Assembly (NCBI GenBank): GCA_030123565.1
Contig: CP126122.1
Coordinates: 434,001-498,000 of the forward strand
Source of the DNA: Nitrospira sp.
GTDB lineage: Bacteria > Nitrospirota > Nitrospiria > Nitrospirales > Nitrospiraceae
Length of the DNA: 64,000 nucleotides
Reading direction: 5' to 3'
Position numbers and translations under genes: made by a program. Below the pieces are notes generated by a model, which searched no databases, had not been told where the DNA came from, and was given only the letters and a program-made list of their open reading frames with translations. Shown piece after piece: positions 34,647 through 44,994 of this stretch (positions are counted from its first letter, which is position 1; the number at the start of each line of letters is the position of its first letter).

Positions 34647-37600
34647 ATGGACACGGTTCGATCCGCCGCCGCCCCTAGTCCCGAATTGGAAGAGCCGATT
34701 CGCGCCGAACTTTTCGGCGTCGAGCGGCTTGAACAGCATGCTGAAAGTCTGGCGGCGGCACAGATCGTCACCGGTGCTTCACGGCGGGGCCGGTTGCTCA
34801 CGCCACGGGTCCTGGAGAACGGGCGGGTCTTGCTGGAGTCCTACCGGACCATCGCCCGCGCGATTCGGGAGGAGAAGGCGATTACTCCTGCGGCCGAATG
34901 GTTGGTCGACAATTTTCACATCGTGGACGAACAGCTTCGCGAGATCATCGACGATTTGCCTCCTGGGTACTACAGGCAATTGCCCAAACTGGCATCCGGC
35001 CACCTGCAGCACTATCCGCGGGTGGTCGGAGTCGCCTGGGCATTCGTCGCGCACACCGACAGTCGATTCGACCCCGACATGCTGCGCCGCTTTGTGGCGG
35101 CCTATCAGCGCGTGCAGCCGCTGACGATCGGTGAATTGTGGGCCGTGGCCATCTCGTTGCGTGTCGTGCTGGTGGAAAACCTGCGCAGGCTGGCAGAGCG
35201 GATCGTGCACAGCCGTGCCGCCCGGTTGGAAGCCGACGAACTGGCCGACAGCCTGCTGGGCGCCGGGACGTTGGCTCCCGAGCCTCCGGCAACGGTCCTC
35301 CGTCGCTTTGAGAACAGACCGTTGGCCACGGCGTTTGCCGTGCAACTCGTCCAGCGGCTGCGTGATTTGGATCCCAAGGTGCGGCCCGTCTTGCTGTGGC
35401 TCGACGAACGTCTGGCCGCGCAGGGCACGACCGCCGACGATATGGTGCACGCCGAGCATCAGCAGCAGGCGGCCATGAGCGTCACCGTGCGCAATATCAT
35501 CACCAGCATGCGGTTGACGTCCGCTTGTGACTGGGCGGACTTTTTCGAGAGCGTCAGTCCGGTCGATAAGATCCTACGGGGCGCCCCTCGCTACGATGAA
35601 ATGGATTTTGTGACCCGGGACACCTATCGCCATGCCATCGAGGATCTCGCACGCGGCTCGGGTTCCTCCGAAATCGATGTGGCGACCAGGGTCGTGGACC
35701 GCGCCAGGCGGGCGATGGGTGAGCCGCATGCGAGTGAGCAGCCGGAGCGGGAGCGCCACATGGACCCCGGCTATTACCTCATTTCCCAAGGACGCCGGGC
35801 GTTTGAACGCGAACTTGGTTACAGGGTGTCCTGGAAGCGCCGGATCCTGCGTTGGTATGTCCAGGCTGCAGTGCCGGGCTATCTGGGATCGCTTGCACTG
35901 GTCACCGCCATGGTCCTGGCCTTGCCTCTGTGGTATGCCGGCGAAGCCGGTATGGCAGTCGTGAGCCTTGCGCTCCTCGGTCTCCTCGCGCTCGTGCCGG
36001 CGTCTGATCTCGCCATGGCGCTCATCAATCGCACGGTCATGGCAGTCCTCGGACCAAGGCCATTGCCTCGAATGGCCTTGCGCAACGGCATCTCCAAAGA
36101 GGTGCGAACGATCGTGGTCGTGCCCACCTTGCTCACGAGCCGACAGGGCATCGAGGAACAGGTCGAACGGTTGGAAGTGCATTACCTGGCGAATGCGGAT
36201 GATGAGCTGCGCTTCGCCCTGCTCTCAGACTGGAGAGACGCTCCGGGCGAACGTATGCCGGAGGATGCCGAGCTGCTGGCGACGGCAGTGGAGGGGATCG
36301 CGCATCTGAACAACCGGTACGGCCCCGCGACGGGCGGCGGGTCGCGCTTCCTGCTGTTTCATCGCAGGCGTGTCTGGAACGAGTCCGAACACACATGGAT
36401 GGGATGGGAACGGAAGCGAGGCAAGCTGCATGAGTTGAATCAATTGCTGCGCGGCTCGACCGGCACGACGTTCATGTCCGTCGGCGGGCACCCTCCCGAG
36501 TCTGTTCCTTCGGTCCGGTACGTCATCACGCTTGATGCGGACACGCGGTTGCCGCGCGGAGCCGCGCGCCGGCTGATCGGCACCATGGCCCATCCTCTGA
36601 ACCGGCCTCGGTTCGACGCTCTCGCCGGACGCGTCGTCGAAGGGTACGGAGTCGTGCAGCCGCGGATTACGCCGTCGCTCCCGATAGATGGCGAGGGCTC
36701 CTGTTTCCAAAAGACGTTCTCCGGCCCCAGCGGGATCGATCCCTACGCCTCGGCCGTGTCGGATGTGTATCAGGATTTGTTCCGGGAAGGGTCGTACACC
36801 GGCAAGGGCATTTACGAGATCGACGCCTTCGAGGCGGCGTTGGCGGACAAGGTGCCGGACAATGCGATGCTCAGTCACGATCTCTTTGAAGGGCTCTTCG
36901 CTCGCGCGGCCCTGGCGACCGATATCGAATTGTTCGAAGCCTATCCCGCCCACTATGAAGCCGCGGCAGCCAGGCAGCATCGATGGGCGCGCGGCGATTG
37001 GCAGCTGCTGCCCTGGCTTCTCGGGCGCGGGCATGTCGGATCTGAGCGCCGCCGTGCGCTGGTGATTCCCGCGATCGGTCGTTGGAAGATCCTCGACAAC
37101 CTCCGCCGCACCCTGTCTGCTCCCGCCGCGTTTCTGACCTTGATCGTTGGGTGGCTGGTCCCGGCTGGATCTCCCTGGATCTGGTCCTGGTTCATTCTGG
37201 CCACGATCGCGATTCCGTCGCTCTTGTCCTTCATACTCGGACTCTATCCGCGCCGGCGCGGGATTTCCTGGCGCAGCCATATTCGCGGGACGGTCAGCGA
37301 TCTGAAGTTGGCCGCGACGCAGATCCTGTTGACGGTCACGTTTCTGGCGTACCAGGCCTGGATCATGGCGGATGCGATTGTTCGTACCCTCGGCCGGCTT
37401 GTCATTACGGGGACTCAGTTGTTGGAGTGGGTGACCGCGGCACAGGCCGAGGATGCCTATACCTGCAAACTGCCGGGGATGTATCGACGCATGGCGGGCG
37501 GCCTCGTGCTGGCCGTCGCGGCTGCCGGTGGGCTGGCAGCCTGTGGGCGACCCGAGTCCTGGGCTGCCGCAGCCCCGTTCATCCTGCTCTGGATGGCGGC

Positions 37601-40600
37601 TCCAGCGGTGGCGCGCTGGGTCAGCCTGCCTCCGAGACTGACGGGAGCCGAGCCGGTCTCGCCGGCGGATGCCAGGACGCTCCGGTTGATTGCGCGCCGG
37701 ACCTGGCGGTTCTTCGAGGTGTTCGTGTCCCCGGAGGACCATGCGCTGCCGCCCGATAACTTTCAAGAGGATCCCAAACCGGTCGTGGCCCACCGGACGT
37801 CGCCGACCAATATCGGGCTCTATCTGCTTTCGACCCTTGCCGCCCGCGACCTTGGGTGGCTGGGCACCCTGGAGGCAAGCGAACGGCTGGAAGCCACGCT
37901 GGCGACCATGGGCCGTCTCGAGCTGTTTCACGGACACTTCTACAACTGGTATGACACTCGTACCCTCCATCCGTTGGACCCGAAGTATGTCTCCTCCGTG
38001 GACAGCGGCAATCTTGCGGGACATCTATTGGTCCTGGGCAACGGATGCCGTGAGTTGATTCAACAATCTCCCCTCGACGGCGACCTGTTCGCCGGAATAG
38101 ACGATGCCATTCTGTTGTTGCGCGACGCGCTGGCCGACCTTCCTGACGAACGACAGACGCATACCGTGACGCGAAAACACCTCAGCCAGGCCGTCGATGG
38201 ACTCGCCATGTCGCTGCTGTCGCGGCCGGTCGATGCCGCAGGCTGGACCGACCGCTTTACCCAGCTGACCGCATCGTCCCATACAGTCGCAGACATGGCG
38301 CAGGCCCTGGCGCAGGAGCGCGCAGAGGGGCCGGATGTGGAGTTGCGCATTTGGGCCGATGCGGTTCGGGCCTGTGTGGAGAGCCACCTGCGGGACGTGG
38401 AACTCGTGCTTCCATGGGTCCGCTTCAGCTCGAAAGACCTCGCGGCCCTGTTCGGCCCTCCGTCAGGGCCGGTGCCGGAGTGGATGGCCATCGAACCGTT
38501 CTTTCATCCCGTTCCCACGTTGGCGGCCGCTCCTGAGCGTTTCACGGCTGCGCTCCATGCGCTCGACCGCTTGCGGGACGACAAGCTCAGCCATCCGTTG
38601 CAGAACAGGGCCACGTTGGCAAGGATCGGTCTGCTGGCCGACGCCTTACGGCAATCGGCCGCGAATGTTGCCGCCCTGATCCGTCGTCTTGCGACTATCG
38701 CACAGACGGCGGAGCAGATGGTGCGTGCCATGGATTTCACGTTCCTCTTCGATCCGACGCGCAAGCTGTTGTCCATCGGCTATCGCGTGACCGAGAACAG
38801 TCTGGATCCCAACTGCTACGACTTGCTGGCGTCGGAAGCCAGGCTGGCGAGCTTCATCGCCATCGCCAAGGGCGACGTGGCGTCATCGCACTGGTTTCAC
38901 TTGGGCCGTGCCCTGACGCCTATGGGAAAGGGTTCGGCGCTGATTTCCTGGTCCGGCTCCATCTTCGAATACCTCATGCCGGCCCTGGTGATGCGTTTCC
39001 CGGCAGGCAGCTTGTTGAACCGGACCTATGAGCTGATCGTCCGCCGGCAGATTCAATACGGTGCGGAGCGCGGCGTGCCCTGGGGCGTCTCGGAATCCGC
39101 CTACCACGCGCGCGATCTCGACTTGACGTATCAGTATTCGAGCTTTGGTGTGCCGGGCCTGGGCCTCAAGCGCGGTCTCAGTGAAGATATCGTCGTCGCG
39201 CCCTACGCCGCTGCCCTCGCGGCCATGATCGATCCCGCGGCGGCGACGCAAGACTTCGCCCGTCTCGCCGAGGCCGGCGGCAGGGGCGCCTACGGGTTCT
39301 ATGAGGCGCTGGATTACACCGGCACCAGGGTTCCTGAAGGGAAGAGCGTCGCCGTTGTGCGGGCCTACATGTCGCACCATCAAGGCATGTCGCTGGTGGC
39401 GATCGCCAACGTCCTGAACGATGGGGTGATGAGGAACCGTTTCCACGCCGAGCCGATGGTCCGGGCCACCGAGTTGCTGCTTCAGGAGCGTACGCCGCGC
39501 GACGTGCCGGTGGCGCGACCACGCGCCGAAGAAGTCTCCGCAGCGGCGCAGGTTCGGGACCTCGTTGCGCCGGTGGCGCGGCGATTCACCTCTCCGCATG
39601 AGGCGACCCCGCGGACCCATCTGCTGTCCAACGGCCGGTATGCCGTCATGCTGACCGCGGCAGGTTCGGGGTATAGCCGGTGGCGGGATATTGCGGTCAC
39701 ACGCTGGCGCGAGGATGCGACGCGGGACTGCTGGGGCTCCTATATTTTTCTGCGCGATACCCAGACGGGGGACGTGTGGTCGGCCGGCTATCAGCCCGGC
39801 GGCGTCGAGGCCGACGACTATGAGGTGTCCTTTTCCGAGGAACGGGCCGAGATTATCCGGCGGGACGGCGACTGGAGCACGACGCTGGAGGTCGTGGTGT
39901 CGTCCGAGGATGATGCCGAGGTGCGCCGCATCTCCGTCACCAATGTGGGGACCGGTGCGCGCGATTTGCAGATTACCTCCTACGCCGAGCTGTCTCTGGC
40001 TCCACAGGCCGCCGATGTGGCCCATCCGGCCTTTGCGAATCTCTTTGTTCACACGGAATTCGTGCCGGAGACCGGCGCGTTGCTCGCCACACGCCGCAGG
40101 CGATCGGATGAGGAGGCGACGGTGTGGGCCGCCCAGGTGGTCGTGGTCGAAGGCGACAGCGTGGGTGACCTGCAGTATGAAACGGATCGCGCCAGGTTTC
40201 TCGGACGCGGGCACCATGTCCGCACGGCCGTCGCGATGATCGATGGGCGGCCGCTGTCGAATACCGTCGGGTCCGTACTCGATCCGGTGATGAGCTTGCG
40301 CCGGACGGTGCGCGTGCCGTCGGGGGGGACCGTGCACGTCGTGTTTTCGACCATTGTCGGCCCGACCCGCGATCAGGTGTTGGAGTTGGCCGACAAGTAC
40401 AGTGACCCGAGGGTGTTCGAGCGCACCCTGTCGCTGGCTTGGACGCAGGCGCACGTGCAACTGCATCACCTCGGCATCGGCACCGACGAAGCGCAGCTGT
40501 TCCAACGACTGGCCAATGCGGTGCTGTATGCCGATGCCTCGCTGCGACCGTCTTCCGAGACCCTCGCTCACAGTACGATGGACCGTGCGGCGCTGTGGGC

Positions 40601-43448
40601 GCACGGCATTTCGGGCGATCTGCCCATCGTGTTGGTGCGCATCGACAAGGCGGAGGATGTCGACATCGTCCGGCAACTGCTGCGGGCGCATGAATACTGG
40701 CGGATGAGGCAATTGTCGGCCGATGTGATCATCGTGAATGAGAAGGCCTCGTCGTATGAGCAGGGGCTGCAAGGCTCGCTGGAAGCGCTGGTGCGAGGCA
40801 GTCAGTTGCGCCTTTGTCCGGATGTCGGCGGGGCGCGAGGCAGTATTTATCTCCTGCGGGCCGATCTGCTCGCCCCTCAAGATCGGATGCTGTTGCAGCA
40901 GGTCGCCCGAGTCGTCCTGCTGAGCCGGCGGGGCACATTGGCGGAGCAGGTCACTCGATTACAACGCAGGCAGAGTGCGGCGCCGCCGACCCTGCCCTCA
41001 CGGCGCGGAGGCCTCGGCCTGGATGTGCCGTTGCCTGAACGGAAGCTCGAATTCTTCAACGGCCTGGGCGGCTTCGCAGACGATGGTCGCGAATACGTCA
41101 CGATCCTGGGCGAAGGATTGCGGACGCCGCAGCCCTGGATCAACGTCATTGCGAATCCGTCGTTCGGGTTCCTCGTGTCGGAATCCGGCTCCGGATTCAC
41201 CTGGTCGCTGAACAGCCACGAGAATCAACTGACGCCCTGGTCGAACGATCCGGTGACCGATCCGTCCGGAGAAATGCTCTACATCCGCGATGACGACTCA
41301 GCGGAGACCTGGAGTCCGACGGCATTGCCGATTCGCAATGACCAGGCGTCCTATGTCGCTTGTCACGGACAGGGCTATAGCCGCTTCCATCATGGTTCGC
41401 ACGGCATCCTGGTCGAACTGCTGCAATTCGTGCCGCCTGAAGATTCGATCAAGATCTCGCGACTCACGCTGCAGAATGCGTCCGGCCGCTCGCGTCGCCT
41501 TTCTATCACGGCCTATGCCGAATGGGTCCTGGGGAGTTCCCGCAGTGATTCCGCGCCCTACATCATCACGGAGATCGATCCGGAGACCGGTGCGCTGTTT
41601 GCGCGGAATGCATGGGGGGGCGAATTCGGGGGGCGCATCGCCTTCGTCGATCTTGGCGGGAAGCAAACCTCGTGGACCGGTGATCGCACGGAATTTTTGG
41701 GTCGCAATGGGATCCCCGAGCGGCCTCTGGCGCTTGAGCCGGGAGGAGAGCTCTCCGGAAAGGTGGGCGCCGGTCTCGACCCCTGTGGGGCGCTGCAACT
41801 GTCGATTGAGTTAAAAGCAGGGGAACGCGCCGAACTTGTCTGGTTTCTTGGTCAGGCAGAGGGGAGGGAGCAGGCGCGTTTGCTCATCACACGCTATCGC
41901 GATGCCGACGTGAACGCGCTCTTGCGCGAGGTGACGGGCCGGTGGGATGACCTGTTGGGCGCAGTCCAGGTCCGCACGCCGGAACGGGCCATGGATGTCT
42001 TGTTGAATCGCTGGGTGCTCTATCAGACGCTGGTCTGCCGGGTCTGGGCGCGCGCGGCGTTTTATCAGTTGAGCGGAGCCTATGGGTTCCGCGACCAACT
42101 CCAGGATGTGATGGCCTTGAGCGTGGCGGCCCGCGATGTCACGCGCGAACACCTGCTGCGGGCGGCAGCGCGGCAGTTCGTCGAAGGCGACGTGCAGCAC
42201 TGGTGGCATCCTCCGTCCGGGCGCGGTGTGCGGACCCGTATTTCCGACGACCTGCTCTGGTTGCCCTATGCGGTCATCCAATTCCTTGAAGTCACCGGTG
42301 ACATGACGGTGCTGGATGAACCGGTGCCTTTTCTGGAAGGCGCGGCATTGGCGGAGGGACAGCAGGAGTCGTACTTTGAGCCGCGACGGTCCGAGCTGCG
42401 CGCCACCCTCTTTGAACATTGCGCGCGCGCGTTGGACCGGAGCCTGGCCGTCGGCAGTCACGGCCTTCCGCTCATGGGGACCGGAGACTGGAACGACGGG
42501 ATGAACCGTGTTGGTCAGCAGGGCAGGGGGGAAAGCGTCTGGCTCGGCTGGTTTTTGCATACGGTGCTCTGGGAGTTCGCCAAGGTGGCGGCCTTGCGCG
42601 GCGAGCATGGTCGTGCGGAAACGTGGCGGCTCCACGTGAGTGCCTTGAAGGCTTCGCTCGAGCGGGAAGGGTGGGATGGAGAATGGTACCGCCGCGCCTA
42701 CTTTGACGATGGTCAGCCGCTCGGTTCCGCTGCAGACCAGGAGTGCCGCATCGACTCGATCGCGCAGACCTGGGGGGTGATCAGCGGGGCTGCGGACCCT
42801 GGTCGTGGCGCGCGCGCCATGGCGGCGGTGGAACAGCATCTTGTCAACCGGCGGGACGGGCTGATTCTGCTCCTGACTCCGCCGTTCGACCGGATGCCGC
42901 GGGATCCCGGCTATATCAAAGGCTACGTTCCGGGTATCCGTGAAAACGGCGGCCAATACACCCATGCGGCAGTCTGGACGGTGCTGGCGTTCGCGGCGCT
43001 GGGTGATGGGGACAGGGCCGGCGAGTTGTTCCGTCTGTTGAATCCGGTTCATCGCATCTCCTCGCGATCGAACGTCCAGCGCTACAAGGTCGAGCCCTAC
43101 GTCGTCGCCGGCGACGTCTATGCCGAGCCACCGCACGTCGGTCGCGGGGGATGGACCTGGTACAGCGGTTCGGCCGGCTGGCTCTACCGAGCCGGGGTGG
43201 AATGGATGCTCGGCTTCCGCTTGCGGGGCGCCACCCTCTGCATCGATCCCTGTATTCCGCGCCACTGGCCGGGGTACTCCATTCGTTTCCGGTATCACTC
43301 GGCTCTCTATGACATCGCGGTGGAAAATCCGCGACAGGTGAGTCGCGGGGTGACGTTGACTGAACTGGACGGTAAGCCATTGACGGGCCGCGACAACATC
43401 CCCCTCGTCGACGAGGGGGAACACCACATCCGCATCGTGCTGGGTTGA
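34647..43448 (+). CDS. ndvB: Cyclic beta-glucan synthase, NdvB/ChvB family, 2933 aa
   Basis: ATG 34647 follows CAGGAG. The N-terminal 400 residues are helical. The glycosyltransferase-84 domain spans about 400-900: membrane helices, D-A-D-T-R-L-P-R-G near 630 and Q-H-R-W-A-R-G-D-W (QxxRW) near 775. A glucoamylase-like region (H-R-T-S-P-T-N-I-G-L-Y) follows at 1000-1550. Two carbohydrate-binding plus GH94 phosphorylase-like regions fill the C-terminal half, with G-D-W-N-D-G-M-N-R near 2615. The enzyme makes and cyclises periplasmic beta-1,2 glucans used in osmotic adaptation. Its length is close to that of Brucella and rhizobial proteins. It is transcribed behind promoter element copy E. Confidence 0.93.
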   Translation: MDTVRSAAAPSPELEEPIRAELFGVERLEQHAESLAAAQIVTGASRRGRLLTPRVLENGRVLLESYRTIARAIREEKAITPAAEWLVDNFHIVDEQLREIIDDLPPGYYRQLPKLASGHLQHYPRVVGVAWAFVAHTDSRFDPDMLRRFVAAYQRVQPLTIGELWAVAISLRVVLVENLRRLAERIVHSRAARLEADELADSLLGAGTLAPEPPATVLRRFENRPLATAFAVQLVQRLRDLDPKVRPVLLWLDERLAAQGTTADDMVHAEHQQQAAMSVTVRNIITSMRLTSACDWADFFESVSPVDKILRGAPRYDEMDFVTRDTYRHAIEDLARGSGSSEIDVATRVVDRARRAMGEPHASEQPERERHMDPGYYLISQGRRAFERELGYRVSWKRRILRWYVQAAVPGYLGSLALVTAMVLALPLWYAGEAGMAVVSLALLGLLALVPASDLAMALINRTVMAVLGPRPLPRMALRNGISKEVRTIVVVPTLLTSRQGIEEQVERLEVHYLANADDELRFALLSDWRDAPGERMPEDAELLATAVEGIAHLNNRYGPATGGGSRFLLFHRRRVWNESEHTWMGWERKRGKLHELNQLLRGSTGTTFMSVGGHPPESVPSVRYVITLDADTRLPRGAARRLIGTMAHPLNRPRFDALAGRVVEGYGVVQPRITPSLPIDGEGSCFQKTFSGPSGIDPYASAVSDVYQDLFREGSYTGKGIYEIDAFEAALADKVPDNAMLSHDLFEGLFARAALATDIELFEAYPAHYEAAAARQHRWARGDWQLLPWLLGRGHVGSERRRALVIPAIGRWKILDNLRRTLSAPAAFLTLIVGWLVPAGSPWIWSWFILATIAIPSLLSFILGLYPRRRGISWRSHIRGTVSDLKLAATQILLTVTFLAYQAWIMADAIVRTLGRLVITGTQLLEWVTAAQAEDAYTCKLPGMYRRMAGGLVLAVAAAGGLAACGRPESWAAAAPFILLWMAAPAVARWVSLPPRLTGAEPVSPADARTLRLIARRTWRFFEVFVSPEDHALPPDNFQEDPKPVVAHRTSPTNIGLYLLSTLAARDLGWLGTLEASERLEATLATMGRLELFHGHFYNWYDTRTLHPLDPKYVSSVDSGNLAGHLLVLGNGCRELIQQSPLDGDLFAGIDDAILLLRDALADLPDERQTHTVTRKHLSQAVDGLAMSLLSRPVDAAGWTDRFTQLTASSHTVADMAQALAQERAEGPDVELRIWADAVRACVESHLRDVELVLPWVRFSSKDLAALFGPPSGPVPEWMAIEPFFHPVPTLAAAPERFTAALHALDRLRDDKLSHPLQNRATLARIGLLADALRQSAANVAALIRRLATIAQTAEQMVRAMDFTFLFDPTRKLLSIGYRVTENSLDPNCYDLLASEARLASFIAIAKGDVASSHWFHLGRALTPMGKGSALISWSGSIFEYLMPALVMRFPAGSLLNRTYELIVRRQIQYGAERGVPWGVSESAYHARDLDLTYQYSSFGVPGLGLKRGLSEDIVVAPYAAALAAMIDPAAATQDFARLAEAGGRGAYGFYEALDYTGTRVPEGKSVAVVRAYMSHHQGMSLVAIANVLNDGVMRNRFHAEPMVRATELLLQERTPRDVPVARPRAEEVSAAAQVRDLVAPVARRFTSPHEATPRTHLLSNGRYAVMLTAAGSGYSRWRDIAVTRWREDATRDCWGSYIFLRDTQTGDVWSAGYQPGGVEADDYEVSFSEERAEIIRRDGDWSTTLEVVVSSEDDAEVRRISVTNVGTGARDLQITSYAELSLAPQAADVAHPAFANLFVHTEFVPETGALLATRRRRSDEEATVWAAQVVVVEGDSVGDLQYETDRARFLGRGHHVRTAVAMIDGRPLSNTVGSVLDPVMSLRRTVRVPSGGTVHVVFSTIVGPTRDQVLELADKYSDPRVFERTLSLAWTQAHVQLHHLGIGTDEAQLFQRLANAVLYADASLRPSSETLAHSTMDRAALWAHGISGDLPIVLVRIDKAEDVDIVRQLLRAHEYWRMRQLSADVIIVNEKASSYEQGLQGSLEALVRGSQLRLCPDVGGARGSIYLLRADLLAPQDRMLLQQVARVVLLSRRGTLAEQVTRLQRRQSAAPPTLPSRRGGLGLDVPLPERKLEFFNGLGGFADDGREYVTILGEGLRTPQPWINVIANPSFGFLVSESGSGFTWSLNSHENQLTPWSNDPVTDPSGEMLYIRDDDSAETWSPTALPIRNDQASYVACHGQGYSRFHHGSHGILVELLQFVPPEDSIKISRLTLQNASGRSRRLSITAYAEWVLGSSRSDSAPYIITEIDPETGALFARNAWGGEFGGRIAFVDLGGKQTSWTGDRTEFLGRNGIPERPLALEPGGELSGKVGAGLDPCGALQLSIELKAGERAELVWFLGQAEGREQARLLITRYRDADVNALLREVTGRWDDLLGAVQVRTPERAMDVLLNRWVLYQTLVCRVWARAAFYQLSGAYGFRDQLQDVMALSVAARDVTREHLLRAAARQFVEGDVQHWWHPPSGRGVRTRISDDLLWLPYAVIQFLEVTGDMTVLDEPVPFLEGAALAEGQQESYFEPRRSELRATLFEHCARALDRSLAVGSHGLPLMGTGDWNDGMNRVGQQGRGESVWLGWFLHTVLWEFAKVAALRGEHGRAETWRLHVSALKASLEREGWDGEWYRRAYFDDGQPLGSAADQECRIDSIAQTWGVISGAADPGRGARAMAAVEQHLVNRRDGLILLLTPPFDRMPRDPGYIKGYVPGIRENGGQYTHAAVWTVLAFAALGDGDRAGELFRLLNPVHRISSRSNVQRYKVEPYVVAGDVYAEPPHVGRGGWTWYSGSAGWLYRAGVEWMLGFRLRGATLCIDPCIPRHWPGYSIRFRYHSALYDIAVENPRQVSRGVTLTELDGKPLTGRDNIPLVDEGEHHIRIVLG

Positions 43449-43493
43449 TGGGCGTCAGACGAACATCACTCGCCCTGGGAATTCCCCGGAACT

Positions 43494-43538
43494 GAGCTGT
43501 TTTGACCAGTCTGCGATCGGCCTCCCGGACATACTGTA
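43494..43538 (+). promoter_or_regulatory. Dispersed promoter element, copy F
   Basis: TGAGCTGTTTTGACCA (identical to copy B) with ATACTGT 38 bases from its start, preceded by GAATTCCCCGGAAC. It lies upstream of the BON gene at 43715. Confidence 0.7.
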
Positions 43539-43714
43539 GTTTGCTCAAGCGTTCAAAACAGATTCCATGCATAGATGGTGGGAAGGAAGTAGAAGGTGGC
43601 AGCATCGCAAGGATGTGAAGCGAGCGGTCACTCCCTGACCGGATAGAGGCCGGAAGTGAATCGATAGGCATATTTCCGACAACTGAACATTGTACGGTGT
43701 GTAAGGAGGACCAG

Positions 43715-44278
43715 ATGAAAACTCGCTATCTGCTCGGACTGTGTGTCGCAGTGATGACCGGTGGGACACTCATCGCCGCTGCGGTACCTGCCGTCATTCA
43801 GGCTGAAGAGAACAGGGTGATCAGTGATTCGTGGTTGACGGCCAAAACGAAGATTGCACTCTTTGCCGACGCCAGGGTGAAGGGGAGGCAAATCGAAGTG
43901 GAGACGACACAAGGCCGGGTTACCCTCAGTGGTACGGTCGATTCGGAGGAGGCCAGGCAGGCCTCGGAGGATATTGCGGGGGGAGTTTCCGGCATCAAGG
44001 GCGTTACCAATGTGCTCGAGGTGGCAGCCCCGCCGACCGGCATGACGCCTGCTCAAGATGACGCGGTCATTACGACCCGTATCAAAGACCTCATCATGGC
44101 CGACGAAGACACACGTCTCAAACAAGCCAATATCACGGTTCGAACCAGTAGAGGAATCGTTTCGCTTACCGGTGAGGTGCCGGATATCTCCACCAGCGCC
44201 CATGCATCCTGGAGTGCCTGGAAGACTCCCGGGGTGAAGGCGGTGAAGAACGATCTTACGGTGAAGGAGGCGACATAG
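43715..44278 (+). CDS. Periplasmic protein with two BON domains, 188 aa
   Basis: ATG 43715 follows AAGGAGG. The signal peptide ends near A-V-I-Q-A. Two BON domains follow, at residues 37-105 (L-T-A-K-T-K-I-A-L-F-A; G-R-V-T-L-S-G-T-V-D-S) and 115-185 (I-T-T-R-I-K-D-L-I-M-A-D; G-I-V-S-L-T-G-E-V). Such OsmY-like proteins bind phospholipid surfaces and appear under osmotic or envelope stress. The position next to ndvB and under element copy F fits an osmotic-stress role. Confidence 0.85.
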   Translation: MKTRYLLGLCVAVMTGGTLIAAAVPAVIQAEENRVISDSWLTAKTKIALFADARVKGRQIEVETTQGRVTLSGTVDSEEARQASEDIAGGVSGIKGVTNVLEVAAPPTGMTPAQDDAVITTRIKDLIMADEDTRLKQANITVRTSRGIVSLTGEVPDISTSAHASWSAWKTPGVKAVKNDLTVKEAT

Positions 44279-44328
44279 GACCGGGTCGCACCAGTCTGCA
44301 GTGCACCCTCTCATCAGGAGTTGTTGCC

Positions 44329-44586
44329 ATGAAGAGTTTTCTCGGTTCGATCGCATTTGAAGTGCTCGTCGGTTTGGGACTCGTCCATTGGAGGTACGTG
44401 GCTGATACCAAGGCGACTCCAAATTCGCAACGGACCACGGGAGCTGTGACGAAGGTTGATGGAGCGGCTCCTTCTGTGGGGCAGGCTTCGCTCGACAAAG
44501 ACGTGCGTCTGAGTCTGGACCGGATGTCGAAGCGCGACGGCCTGCCTCAGACCTTCAATGCAATCACAGACTGTGAGCAACTCTGA
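44329..44586 (+). CDS. Small membrane-anchored protein, 85 aa
   Basis: ATG 44329 has AGGAG about nine bases upstream. A hydrophobic N-terminus (I-A-F-E-V-L-V-G-L-G-L-V-H-W) is followed by a polar, probably extended tail. No domain is recognised. The last codons overlap promoter element copy G, so the gene's end doubles as the start of the next promoter. Confidence 0.5.
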   Translation: MKSFLGSIAFEVLVGLGLVHWRYVADTKATPNSQRTTGAVTKVDGAAPSVGQASLDKDVRLSLDRMSKRDGLPQTFNAITDCEQL

Positions 44587-44618
44587 ACAGACTGAATCCG
44601 GTTGGAGGGACATACTGT
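44574..44618 (+). promoter_or_regulatory. Dispersed promoter element, copy G
   Basis: TGAGCAACTCTGAACA with ATACTGT 38 bases from its start. It overlaps the last codons of the preceding small gene and lies 52 bases before the DUF1328 gene. Confidence 0.65.
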
Positions 44619-44669
44619 AGACGTCATGTGCTTGCGTTAATGGGATCGTGGATCGAGAAAGGAGTCGCG

Positions 44670-44837
44670 ATGTTGTACTACGCGCTCATGTTTTTGTTGC
44701 TCGGGCTTGTGGCGGCTGCTCTAGGTTTGTCAGGAATTGCCGGGGTCGCAACGCAGATTTCTTGGGTGTTATTCGTGATCGGAATCGTGCTCCTGATCAT
44801 TCACGCGGCGAAGGGGCATGCGCCTCGCGTGACCTAA
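44670..44837 (+). CDS. DUF1328 family small membrane protein, 55 aa
   Basis: ATG 44670 follows AAAGGAG. Two membrane helices (Y-A-L-M-F-L-L-L-G-L-V-A-A-A-L-G; I-S-W-V-L-F-V-I-G-I-V-L-L-I-I) are joined by G-I-A-G-V-A-T-Q, the family signature. The YtjA-type family often accompanies stress genes. The gene at 28097 is a paralogue. Confidence 0.85.
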   Translation: MLYYALMFLLLGLVAAALGLSGIAGVATQISWVLFVIGIVLLIIHAAKGHAPRVT

Positions 44838-44994
44838 AAGAGGCCGACTGTTCACGAATCATCGCAGAGTCTCCCTGAGCAGGACGGGAAAGTGGAGTGT
44901 GGCCAGGCTCATGTGATACATGTTCAGGAGCTTCGCTCACTCAATGACCGATCAGCGAAGGACCATGCCTTCGTTGCTTGACGGAGATTGTGCA

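Noticed and set aside
36225-38024. Long minus-strand open frame (about 599 codons) inside the glucan synthase gene
   Set aside because: It is antisense to a well-supported GT84 coding sequence; its composition (many R, G, P, H) is that of a shadow frame.
38883-40880. Another long antisense open frame (665 codons) in the glucan synthase gene
   Set aside because: Same reason: antisense to clear family motifs, with no start signal.
44574-44618. Classical CRP, FNR or LexA operator for the dispersed element
   Set aside because: The dyad does not match TGTGA-N6-TCACA, TTGAT-N4-ATCAA or CTGT-N8-ACAG; only its position relative to the -10 box supports a CRP-type activator.
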